Program-made: the position numbers and the translations under genes | Shown: positions 1 to 5,010 of the stretch, in pieces | Layout of the letters: every line of letters starts with the position of its first letter | How positions within the stretch are numbered: the first letter of the stretch is position 1 | Notes under the pieces: generated by a model | Told to the model about the DNA's origin: nothing | The model's input: the letters and a program-made list of their open reading frames with translations, nothing else | Databases searched by the model: none | NCBI GenBank assembly: GCA_948759685.1 | Contig: CAQBGY010000278.1 | Span: 1 to 5,106, forward strand | Source of the DNA: an uncultured Eubacterium sp. | Lineage (GTDB): Bacteria; Bacillota_A; Clostridia; Lachnospirales; Lachnospiraceae | Direction: 5' to 3' | Length of the DNA stretch: 5,106 nucleotides

Positions 1-397
1 GCTCAAATTCCTTGATAAGGTATAATTTGAATTGCGGAGACACCCAGCTTGCAAATTCAAACGCAATATCTTTATATGCGTATGTACCGCCATACCGTCC
101 CGCTTTTGCTACAATCCCCTTTGAATTTGTGCGGGATACCCATTGTTTAACAGACATAATAAAACGGTTTAATCCTGCCTCCAACATGATTTCTTCATAG
201 GCGGTAACATTGAAGTCTGTATTATACATTTCTTCCCATATTCCAAGAAATTCTATTGTGTTCTTGTTACGCAACCATTTTTCTATCAGGGCAGGTCCGT
301 TGTCAATTTTTCTTACCATATCCGTTAAAGAGATATAATCATCTTCCTCGATCTGTAAGACTTGTATCTCTGTTCCGTCAACATTTAGTTTTCCCAT
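1..397 (-). CDS. KilA-N domain protein, 3' end beyond the window (partial)
   Basis: This reading frame starts at ATG 397 and runs off the left edge, leaving 132 residues visible. A GGAAGG ribosome binding site (406-411) sits 8 nt upstream of the ATG. The protein opens with a short lead, then DDYISLTDMVRKI at about residues 19-31, WLRNKNTIEFLGIWEEMYN at about 43-61, a GLNRFIMSVKQWVSRTNSKG stretch at about 77-96, and AGRYGGTYAYKDIAFEFASW ending near residue 120. This is the KilA-N pattern, a DNA-binding fold common in phages and bacterial mobile elements. Family members of this type are usually clearly longer, so a C-terminal part is expected outside the window. The start overlaps the end of the carbamoyltransferase gene by 13 bp, which implies translational coupling and places it last of the visible cargo operon. 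A DNA-binding regulatory or phage-related role is likely from the family; the target is unknown. Confidence 0.88.
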   Translation of the reverse strand, partial: MGKLNVDGTEIQVLQIEEDDYISLTDMVRKIDNGPALIEKWLRNKNTIEFLGIWEEMYNTDFNVTAYEEIMLEAGLNRFIMSVKQWVSRTNSKGIVAKAGRYGGTYAYKDIAFEFASWVSPQFKLYLIKEFE

Positions 398-1242
398 GTG
401 GCAGTCCTTCCTTCGTTCATTAAGCAATAGATCACGATAGCCTGTTGTACTTCTAACAAATTTTTCTTAAACTGATATCCAACAAAATAATCAGAATAAA
501 TTACATCTTCGGATACTTCTTCGCCACGATAAAATGGTGGACAAGGGTTTAAAATGGCATTTTCATTTGCCATATCCATAATTTCCTTCGTAATCTGATA
601 GTGTTCAAAATCTCCGAGTATATCTGTCGGTAATGAGTCTGTACATATAATATCTTTGCCTTTAACAGCTTCTTTGATATCCCTAAATACCTGCACTCCT
701 TCCATTTCGTATCCTTTTGGACAGCATTGTGACAATTCAAATCCCAAAACATTCGCCGCCTCCTTCCATGAAAGACCAATATTGCCGGATTTACCACAAA
801 AAAGGAATTTGTCTTTTGTAAAATCTACTCTGATTTTAGATAATGAATACATATCTGAAATAATCTCACAGGGATGATTCCAATCTGTCATTGCATTAAT
901 GACAGGAATTTTTGAATATTGCGCAAGTTTCTTAACCACATCTATATTTCTATGTCTGACAATGATTCCATCTGCCCAATTATTCAGATATCCACAAACA
1001 TCTTCCAGTTTTTCTTTTTTACCCAAGGTTTCTGTCGGAAATAGTATTGACTGTCCGCCAAGCAGATATATTCCCTTTTCAAATGTTACACGGGTTCTTA
1101 GACTTGTACTGGGGAAGAATAAAACCACGCTTTTCCCATTTAGGAAATTTTTAAATCCCCCCTTTTGAATTTTATCTGCGATATGAAAAATTTCAAAAAT
1201 ATTTTCTTTTGTAAAGCACAGTAAATCAATTAAATTTCTCAA
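385..1242 (-). CDS. Ornithine/aspartate carbamoyltransferase-like protein, TTG start
   Basis: A 285-residue member of the aspartate/ornithine carbamoyltransferase superfamily, cytosolic enzymes that move a carbamoyl group from carbamoyl phosphate to an amine. Visible signatures are PSTSLRTRVTFE at 44-55 (carbamoyl-phosphate loop, SLRTR in place of the usual STRTR), LGKKEKLEDV at 73-82, NHPCE at 122-126 (usually HPCQ or HPTQ), a glycine-containing segment FCGKSGNIG at 148-156, and CPPFYRGEEV at 234-243 (counterpart of HCLPA.RGEEV). The amino-acid-binding loop reads TDSLPTD at 201-207, with no SMG motif, so the acceptor may not be ornithine. At 285 residues it is shorter than typical ArgF (about 310-335). 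The start is TTG: a stop codon lies directly upstream, no in-frame ATG exists until residue 118, and AAGGGAGG lies 7 nt before the TTG. It follows the acetyltransferase by 22 bp and overlaps the KilA-N start by 13 bp. Family assignment is firm; substrate is not. Confidence 0.85.
   Translation of the reverse strand: MRNLIDLLCFTKENIFEIFHIADKIQKGGFKNFLNGKSVVLFFPSTSLRTRVTFEKGIYLLGGQSILFPTETLGKKEKLEDVCGYLNNWADGIIVRHRNIDVVKKLAQYSKIPVINAMTDWNHPCEIISDMYSLSKIRVDFTKDKFLFCGKSGNIGLSWKEAANVLGFELSQCCPKGYEMEGVQVFRDIKEAVKGKDIICTDSLPTDILGDFEHYQITKEIMDMANENAILNPCPPFYRGEEVSEDVIYSDYFVGYQFKKNLLEVQQAIVIYCLMNEGRTATWEN
406..411 (-). promoter_or_regulatory. Ribosome binding site of the KilA-N gene
   Basis: GGAAGG on the minus strand, 8 nt before ATG 397. 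It lies inside the last codons of the carbamoyltransferase gene. It supports ATG 397 as the true start and a coupled or overlapping arrangement. Confidence 0.75.
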
Positions 1243-1249
1243 TCAAGAA

Positions 1250-1257
1250 CCTCCCTT
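1250..1257 (-). promoter_or_regulatory. Ribosome binding site fixing the TTG start of the carbamoyltransferase
   Basis: AAGGGAGG on the minus strand with 7 nt to TTG 1242. Because the codon just before this TTG is TGA, and the next in-frame ATG would remove the SLRTR loop, this site decides the non-ATG start. Confidence 0.8.
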
Positions 1258-1264
1258 CTTTACG

Positions 1265-1699
1265 TTATATCCATTGGATAAACGCTGTTTTGTCTTCACT
1301 GTTATACCCTGCCTTTCTATAAAAGTCTAATGTACTTTCTTTCTTAGAGCCTGTGAGCAGCATCATTTTATAGCAGTTTTCTTTTAGTGCAATCTCTTTT
1401 GCAAAATTCAGACACCTCGTTGCCAGTCCTCTTTTTCTGAACGATTCATCTGTTATCACATTTTCAATAAAAGCATATGGCTGTTGGTTGTGTGTCAGGT
1501 TGGGAATGATGACGCAGACACAGGAAGATACGATTTCCCCATTTTCTTCAGCGACAATCACATGATGATTTTTATCCTGGAAAATATTGTCCCAAATCTG
1601 TAATAGTTCAACGGTCTTTTCCGGCATGGGATTATTGTGTAACTGCATATATAATCTTAATAAACCGTCTAAATCGTCCTTCAAAATTTCCCTAATCAT
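1265..1699 (-). CDS. GNAT family N-acetyltransferase
   Basis: A 144-residue protein of the GNAT fold, which transfers an acetyl group from acetyl-CoA to an amine of a small molecule or protein. The N-terminus IREILKDDLDGLLRLYMQL is the usual first strand and helix. Motif A is ENVITDESFRKRGLA, ending at about residue 93, with the R-K-R-G-L-A pyrophosphate loop at 88-93. The C-terminal FYRKAGY at 126-132 matches the family's FYxKxGF motif. Length is normal for a single-domain GNAT. An ATG nine bases further upstream (1708) is in frame, but it abuts GGAAGG (1709-1714), which would leave no spacing. The ATG at 1699 sits 9 nt from that site and is preferred. It lies 37 bp after the HAD phosphatase gene and 22 bp before the carbamoyltransferase, so it is probably co-transcribed with both. 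The substrate cannot be read from the sequence. Confidence 0.88.
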   Translation of the reverse strand: MIREILKDDLDGLLRLYMQLHNNPMPEKTVELLQIWDNIFQDKNHHVIVAEENGEIVSSCVCVIIPNLTHNQQPYAFIENVITDESFRKRGLATRCLNFAKEIALKENCYKMMLLTGSKKESTLDFYRKAGYNSEDKTAFIQWI

Positions 1700-1708
1700 A
1701 TATACCAT

Positions 1709-1714
1709 CCTTCC
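1709..1714 (-). promoter_or_regulatory. Ribosome binding site choosing the GNAT start
   Basis: GGAAGG on the minus strand. It directly abuts ATG 1708 but lies 9 nt from ATG 1699, so it selects 1699 and removes three residues from the longest reading. Confidence 0.75.
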
Positions 1715-1736
1715 GTATTATCCATTCCATTCATTA

Positions 1737-2537
1737 TTAAATTCTTTTTATCCATTTTTCTAAATAAGCGGCTACGCCATCCTCCTCATTTGAAAGTGTG
1801 ATATCATCAGCAATGTCTTTGACCTCTTGTACTGCATTATCCATTGCGACACCAACGCCGCATAACTTTAACATACCAATATCTGCATAATCATCTCCAA
1901 AAGCAATAATTTCCGATACATCTGCATGACACGCTTCACATACTGCTAATATTGCCTTTTCCTTTGTGATCCCGCTTTTCGTAAACTTATACCAATCGCC
2001 ATCCGAAAAACGCTGGCTGTCTAATTCTGAAAATTGTTTACATAATTTCTGTGCCAAATTAGGATGGTATATCTCAACACATATTTTCAATGCTTCATAC
2101 TTAAAATCTGTAAAGTCCGTATATATACTGTTTCCCCAGCTTTTATCCTGCTCTTTTGGATTGGTTCTATAATTCCAGTAATGCGCCTCTAATGTGTCAA
2201 CTGTAATTTCACAATCCATACCGCATATTTTTCTTGCTGACTCAATAAAGTTTTTTGTCTCTATTGCTGAAAAAGAAGAGGAACAAATGATTTTTTCGTT
2301 TACTCGTACCAGTGCTCCGCCACTGGAAATAAGAATATCCGGCTTCATTTTTCTTAAAAAGCCCAAACAATTTTGTTCGCCCCTTGATGTTGAAATACCG
2401 ATTAAATACCCATATTCTCTACATTTGGATAGTATTTCCAGCGTATATTCAGATATAGTTTTATCATTTCTTAACAAAGTGCCATCTAAATCGAAAAGTA
2501 ATATTTGAGATTTTTCCGTGGAAAGCCTTTCTTCCAT
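1737..2537 (-). CDS. Cof-type HAD-superfamily phosphatase
   Basis: A 266-residue cytosolic phosphatase of the HAD superfamily, Cof (class IIB) type, which hydrolyses phosphate from sugar phosphates, nucleotides or similar small molecules. Motif I is DLDGT at 16-20, with the first Asp as nucleophile. Motif II is the Ser/Thr region in ISTSRG ending at 53. The motif III lysine is in SGITKEKA, about residue 192. Motif IV is GDDYAD at 214-219, binding Mg2+. The segment between motifs II and III (about 60-180) is the expected C2 cap, and the length is normal for Cof proteins. The open frame extends further upstream to a TTG at 2618, but ATG 2537 has GGAGG (2546-2550) 8 nt upstream and begins just before the HAD core, so it is chosen. 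It is the first gene of the cargo operon, 37 bp before the GNAT gene. Substrate specificity in this family is broad and cannot be predicted here. Confidence 0.9.
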   Translation of the reverse strand: MEERLSTEKSQILLFDLDGTLLRNDKTISEYTLEILSKCREYGYLIGISTSRGEQNCLGFLRKMKPDILISSGGALVRVNEKIICSSSFSAIETKNFIESARKICGMDCEITVDTLEAHYWNYRTNPKEQDKSWGNSIYTDFTDFKYEALKICVEIYHPNLAQKLCKQFSELDSQRFSDGDWYKFTKSGITKEKAILAVCEACHADVSEIIAFGDDYADIGMLKLCGVGVAMDNAVQEVKDIADDITLSNEEDGVAAYLEKWIKRI

Positions 2538-2545
2538 GATATGTT

Positions 2546-2550
2546 CCTCC
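2546..2550 (-). promoter_or_regulatory. Ribosome binding site choosing the HAD phosphatase start
   Basis: GGAGG on the minus strand, 8 nt before ATG 2537. The upstream in-frame candidate starts have no comparable site, and the candidate promoter for this operon overlaps that upstream stretch. Confidence 0.8.
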
Positions 2551-2586
2551 AAAAGCCAAGCTCTTTTAATCATATGCCATGAATCC

Positions 2587-2618
2587 ATGATAGCACATTC
2601 TTTTGTATTTATCATCAA
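2587..2618 (-). promoter_or_regulatory. Candidate promoter of the cargo operon
   Basis: On the minus strand, TATCAT (2587-2592) matches five of six bases of a -10 box and is preceded by TGC (2593-2595), an extended -10 element. A TTGATG (2613-2618) could be a -35, but its 20-bp spacing is long, so the extended -10 would carry most of the weight. A transcript from here would start near 2580 and have about 43 nt of leader before the HAD gene. Read-through from the relaxase gene is an alternative source of transcription. Confidence 0.4.
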
Positions 2619-2632
2619 AAAGTTTTAGGTAC

Positions 2633-2672
2633 AGCAAAGACCGAAAGTCTATCTTGCCCCTCGGTCTTTGCT
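2633..2672. terminator. 12-bp perfect inverted repeat at the relaxase stop codon, possible terminator
   Basis: The arms AGCAAAGACCGA (2633-2644) and TCGGTCTTTGCT (2661-2672) are exactly complementary around a 16-nt loop that contains the relaxase stop codon (2649-2651). Read on the plus strand the stem is followed at once by more T residues (2672-2675). Read on the minus strand there is no immediate T tract, only CTTTTT about 12 nt later. It may be a weak or bidirectional terminator, or a protein- or recombinase-binding site marking the boundary between mobilization module and cargo. Confidence 0.4.
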
Positions 2673-4250
2673 TTTAACCGTCTTTTGCTGCTGATAATCT
2701 GCTGTTTTTTGGGGTGTATTTTTTATCCGTTCAAGCACGCTTTCCTTATCCTGTCTATGGTGTTCCTTTCCATAAGCTTTTTCCCAATCAGTTGCCTGTT
2801 TCCTATAATCTGCATAAACACTATAGGATTTGCGATAAGCTGCGTAAAACTTCTGTACATTCTGATAACCATAGCTTTTGACAATCCCCGACAATCCAAC
2901 TTTAAGAAGGTCTATTTCCTCGTTCTTGCGGTCAATCCTGCTTTGCAGTTCCCCTTTTTTCGTCAGTTTCGCAAATCCCTTCAGACTGTCACGTTCAATC
3001 TCTAACTCATTGCGTTCCCTCTCTGCGTCAAAGATAATCCCGTTATGGCGGTTCAGTTCCTTATAAATCTTCAGCAGCTTGGGATATGCGGCGGCTTCAG
3101 CGGACATGACAGGCATTGGCGGTATCGTTGGTGTTTCCGGTTCTGTTGTCTGCGTTTTTAGCTGCAACTCCCGCTTCTGTGCTGATGGATTGGCAGTCAG
3201 TTCTCTATGAGTGATTTTTTCCTGCATTGGTACTTTATCCGTCTGCGGGATTATTTGTGTCGTTCTTCCCTCACTTGGCTCTGCAACCGGCTGTACTGTT
3301 TCGTTCTCAAAAAACTTTGCCGACAGTTTCCTTGCCGTATCCAATACTTTAGAAATCAACAGTGCCAGTGCCGTAACAGCAGTCATAATAATACTTCCCA
3401 GACGTTCCGGCTGGCTGCCGAATATATCAACCGATTCTCTGATGCGGTCTGTGATATATTTTTTCTTTATCTGTTGTATCTCTGTTTCGGGAACGCCGCT
3501 AACGATTGCCCTGTCAACTTCCCTGTTCCAACGCATTCGCATTTCGTTATCGGTCTGTATCTGTTCCTCTTTCGGGTTGTTTTTCCCTATTTTCCTGGTG
3601 GCGAGATACAATCCGCTGCTGTCAAACACATGAAGTTTTTCTTTGTCGTCTTTTACAAGAAGATTGATGAGGTCTGTGTAAAAATGCTTTACTTCGTCAA
3701 CGAAATCCTCCTGCTTGAACAACTTGTTCTTGGCGGTAAAAAGACTGCGCTCATAGACTTCGCCTTTCTTCACGATCTTACAGCCTTCGCGGACTTCTCC
3801 GTTTTCGTCAAGTATCTCTTTCTTGGTGCGGGCGTGCTTCCCGTTTTCATCATAGAACATATTGCGTGTGGCAGTTTTTTCTATAGGTTCGGACAACAGC
3901 TCCCGTTCCGAAAAAATAAGGTGGATATGGTAATTTGTCTTTCGTTTGTTATGGTGCAGTGCCGAAACGCACTCTACTCCATACTTTTCCTTAAAGCGGT
4001 CTGTGAAAAGCCACAGCAGCTTGTCCGGCTCATAGAGGTTGGGGAATGATTCGGGCAGGGCAATGATAAATTCCCTCGCCTCAATGCACTTCCTCTCCGT
4101 ACCGCTTTTTTGAAATTCCTGCTAATTGCATTTCGCAAGCTCCGTCCAATAGCAGCGGTCTGTCGTTTCATAGACCGCATACAGATTTTCCTGCTTGGCG
4201 TGGCTGGATATATAAGTGATCCTGCCTCTGACATCAGGCAGCTTGCTCAT
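2649..4250 (-). pseudogene. mobA: MobA/MobL (MOBQ-like) relaxase interrupted by one in-frame amber codon
   Basis: Relaxases of this type nick one strand at oriT and lead it into a recipient during conjugative mobilization. The frame from ATG 4250 to TAG 2649 is 534 codons long and open except for TAG at codon 43 (4124-4122). The N-terminal part has QENLYAVYETT (20-30) with candidate catalytic tyrosines. After the stop come ALHHNKRKTNYHIHLIF (97-113), the metal-binding histidine motif, a conserved core to about 280, a hydrophobic segment (about 285-303), a Pro/Thr/Gln-rich linker (315-383) and a charged coiled coil (about 389-463). From memory, homologues read Lys-Cys-Asn-Gln or Arg at the stop, so CAG to TAG is plausible. 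A downstream-only product could begin at TTG 3896 (415 residues), but it would lack the tyrosines and histidines. No Shine-Dalgarno lies close to ATG 4250; ATGA overlap with a small upstream frame suggests coupling. Relaxase family identity is confident; functional state is open. Confidence 0.85.
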
Positions 4251-4408
4251 GCGGATAAATGAATGTCTTTGTATTGTGCTTTGTCCTCCCTCCTGCGAAT
4301 GGCGGTATCAGATTGTGGAAAGCGGAGGTATGGTGGGACAGACTGTGAGTGGGCGGCATAGGCGGCACGTTTACGAACATACTTACCTATCAGCGATAAC
4401 AAAGTCAC
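4247..4408 (-). CDS. Possible small leader ORF upstream of and overlapping the relaxase start
   Basis: A 53-codon frame from GTG 4408 ends at TGA 4249-4247, forming an ATGA overlap with the relaxase ATG. The product is basic (VRKR, AIRRRED), ends KDIHLSA and has no domain I recognise. There is no clear ribosome binding site before the GTG, which lies inside the 22-bp palindrome. A GGAGGGAGG purine tract lies within this frame, 34 nt before the relaxase ATG. Translation of this frame could deliver ribosomes to the relaxase start, which lacks its own well-spaced site. It may equally be a chance open frame. Confidence 0.25.
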   Translation of the reverse strand: MTLLSLIGKYVRKRAAYAAHSQSVPPYLRFPQSDTAIRRREDKAQYKDIHLSA

Positions 4409-4422
4409 GCTAGCGTGACTTT
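4401..4422. repeat. 22-bp perfect palindrome
   Basis: Each half is AAAGTCACGCT and its exact complement, with no spacer. It lies between the relaxase start and the candidate oriT. A perfect palindrome of this length suits a dimeric DNA-binding protein, such as a mobilization regulator, or a cruciform in the transfer region. No binding protein for it can be named. Confidence 0.7.
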
Positions 4423-4454
4423 TGCTCTACGCTCCGCTTCGGTCGGAACTAAAC

Positions 4455-4471
4455 AAGCGCCACCGGCGCTT
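4455..4471. repeat. GC-rich 7-bp inverted repeat with 3-nt loop
   Basis: AAGCGCC (4455-4461) and GGCGCTT (4465-4471) flank ACC. It sits between the 22-bp palindrome and the candidate oriT hairpin, and is probably part of the same relaxosome-binding or regulatory region. Confidence 0.6.
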
Positions 4472-4473
4472 AG

Positions 4474-4534
4474 CTCCCTGCAAGGGCGAAATCCCCATTG
4501 CATAAACGAAGTTTGTGCAATGGGTGTATTTCGC
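4474..4534 (-). other. Candidate oriT: large hairpin followed by a CGCCCTT nic-like motif
   Basis: The arms CCCATTGCA (4494-4502) and TGCAATGGG (4516-4524) pair perfectly, and AAAC/GTTT (4504-4507 and 4511-4514) extend the stem towards a GAA loop. A second, outer pair GCGAAAT/ATTTCGC (4486-4492 and 4528-4534) lengthens it. On the minus strand the hairpin is followed by GATTTCGCCCTTGC. Known MOBQ oriTs, as in RSF1010, have an inverted repeat followed by TAAGTGCGCCCT, so the shared feature is hairpin plus CGCCCT. The position upstream of, and the same orientation as, the MobA/MobL relaxase fits. The hairpin is seen directly; the oriT role and nick position are inference. Confidence 0.55.
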
Positions 4535-4586
4535 TCTCAAACGCCGAGGGCTTAAAAAGAAAGGAATTTCCCCTGTGACGCTCGAA

Positions 4587-4778
4587 TTATGCCTGTAAAA
4601 ATTGCCGCCATGATATTAAAAAGTGATGGCGCTTTGCCGTTTGTGATGGCAAAAAACGCTATCACTTCGCCTAAAATGATGCCGCTATAATGGCAAAAAG
4701 TGATGGCACTTATGATAGTAAAAACTGTCATCATGCTATCAAAAAGTGCTGCCACACATGATAGTAAAAAGCACTATC
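4587..4778. repeat. Array of about eight degenerate 24-bp tandem units (iteron-like)
   Basis: Units start near 4587, 4609, 4641, 4666, 4686, 4710, 4734 and 4757, with 20-25 bp units and one 8-bp insertion before 4641. The loose consensus is TATGATAGTAAAAAGTGATG followed by GCAC. Exact shared cores include AAAAAGTGATGGC at 4618-4630 and 4695-4707, and ATGATAGTAAAAA at 4712-4724 and 4758-4770. Some units contain the complementary CTATCA, giving local dyad symmetry. The period suits one site per two helical turns and resembles iterons bound by a replication initiator or a partition or relaxosome protein. No gene is convincing in this stretch. Confidence 0.6.
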
Positions 4779-4787
4779 TAAAATTTC

Positions 4788-4819
4788 TTTCAACTGAAAA
4801 TGGATAAAGTCAGTTGAAA
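4788..4819. repeat. 10-bp perfect inverted repeat of the TCAACTGA motif (pair 1)
   Basis: TTTCAACTGA (4788-4797) and TCAGTTGAAA (4810-4819) flank a 12-nt loop. The same core recurs as a second inverted pair about 50 bp downstream, which points to a specific binding site rather than a terminator. Confidence 0.65.
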
Positions 4820-4862
4820 TTTTACAGTCATTTTATGCTGCATTAGAAACATCGTCAAAACA

Positions 4863-4883
4863 TCAGTTGACTTTTTCAACTGA
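4863..4883. repeat. 8-bp perfect inverted repeat of the TCAACTGA motif (pair 2)
   Basis: TCAGTTGA (4863-4870) and TCAACTGA (4876-4883) flank CTTTT. This repeats the core of pair 1 with a shorter spacer, and a diverged copy TCAGTCGA follows at 4895-4902. The sites lie about 95-190 bp upstream of the plus-strand promoter, so operator or origin-binding roles are both possible. Confidence 0.65.
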
Positions 4884-4975
4884 AAATACAGAAATCAGTC
4901 GATTTTTTAAGTCGGCTTTTGCCATATGGACTTATTTTTTCAACCCACTTTCTGCCCCTTCCCGCAAATTTCCGC

Positions 4976-5004
4976 TTGTACCGGAAGGAAGCACATGATA
5001 TAAT
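4976..5004 (+). promoter_or_regulatory. Strong plus-strand promoter with extended -10
   Basis: A perfect TATAAT (4999-5004) is preceded by TGA (4996-4998), giving an extended -10. TTGTAC (4976-4981) lies 17 bp upstream as a weaker -35. The predicted start is near 5011. It faces away from all protein genes in the window and drives the small hairpin RNA and whatever lies to the right. Confidence 0.75.
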
Positions 5005-5010
5005 CTATTT

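Noticed and set aside
1700..1708. Upstream ATG adding three residues to the GNAT protein
   Set aside because: It directly abuts the Shine-Dalgarno sequence, leaving no spacing; ATG 1699 is correctly spaced.
2538..2618. 27-residue N-terminal extension of the HAD phosphatase from TTG 2618
   Set aside because: The extension lacks a ribosome binding site and overlaps the candidate promoter, while ATG 2537 has a well-spaced GGAGG and gives the normal family start.
3207..4049. 280-codon open frame on the plus strand, opposite the relaxase
   Set aside because: It lies wholly antisense to a recognisable relaxase reading frame, has a cysteine- and phenylalanine-rich composition typical of a shadow frame, and shows no domain.
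4122..4124. Programmed pyrrolysine or other recoding at the relaxase amber codon
   Set aside because: There is no supporting recoding element or pyrrolysine gene in the window, and a simple CAG-to-TAG mutation explains it; left only as something to exclude.
4216..4413. 65-codon plus-strand frame near the relaxase start
   Set aside because: It overlaps the relaxase N-terminus and the palindrome on the opposite strand and has no recognisable motif.
4686..4691. TATAAT within the repeat array as a plus-strand promoter
   Set aside because: No acceptable -35 lies 16-18 bp upstream and the hexamer arises from the AT-rich repeat unit itself.
4552..4755. 67-codon minus-strand frame across the 24-bp repeat array
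   Set aside because: Its codons simply follow the degenerate repeats, there is no ribosome binding site I can support, and no recognisable protein feature beyond chance hydrophobicity.
4587..4778. The repeat array as a CRISPR
   Set aside because: Units are degenerate and contiguous, with no identical repeats separated by unique spacers, and no cas gene is visible.
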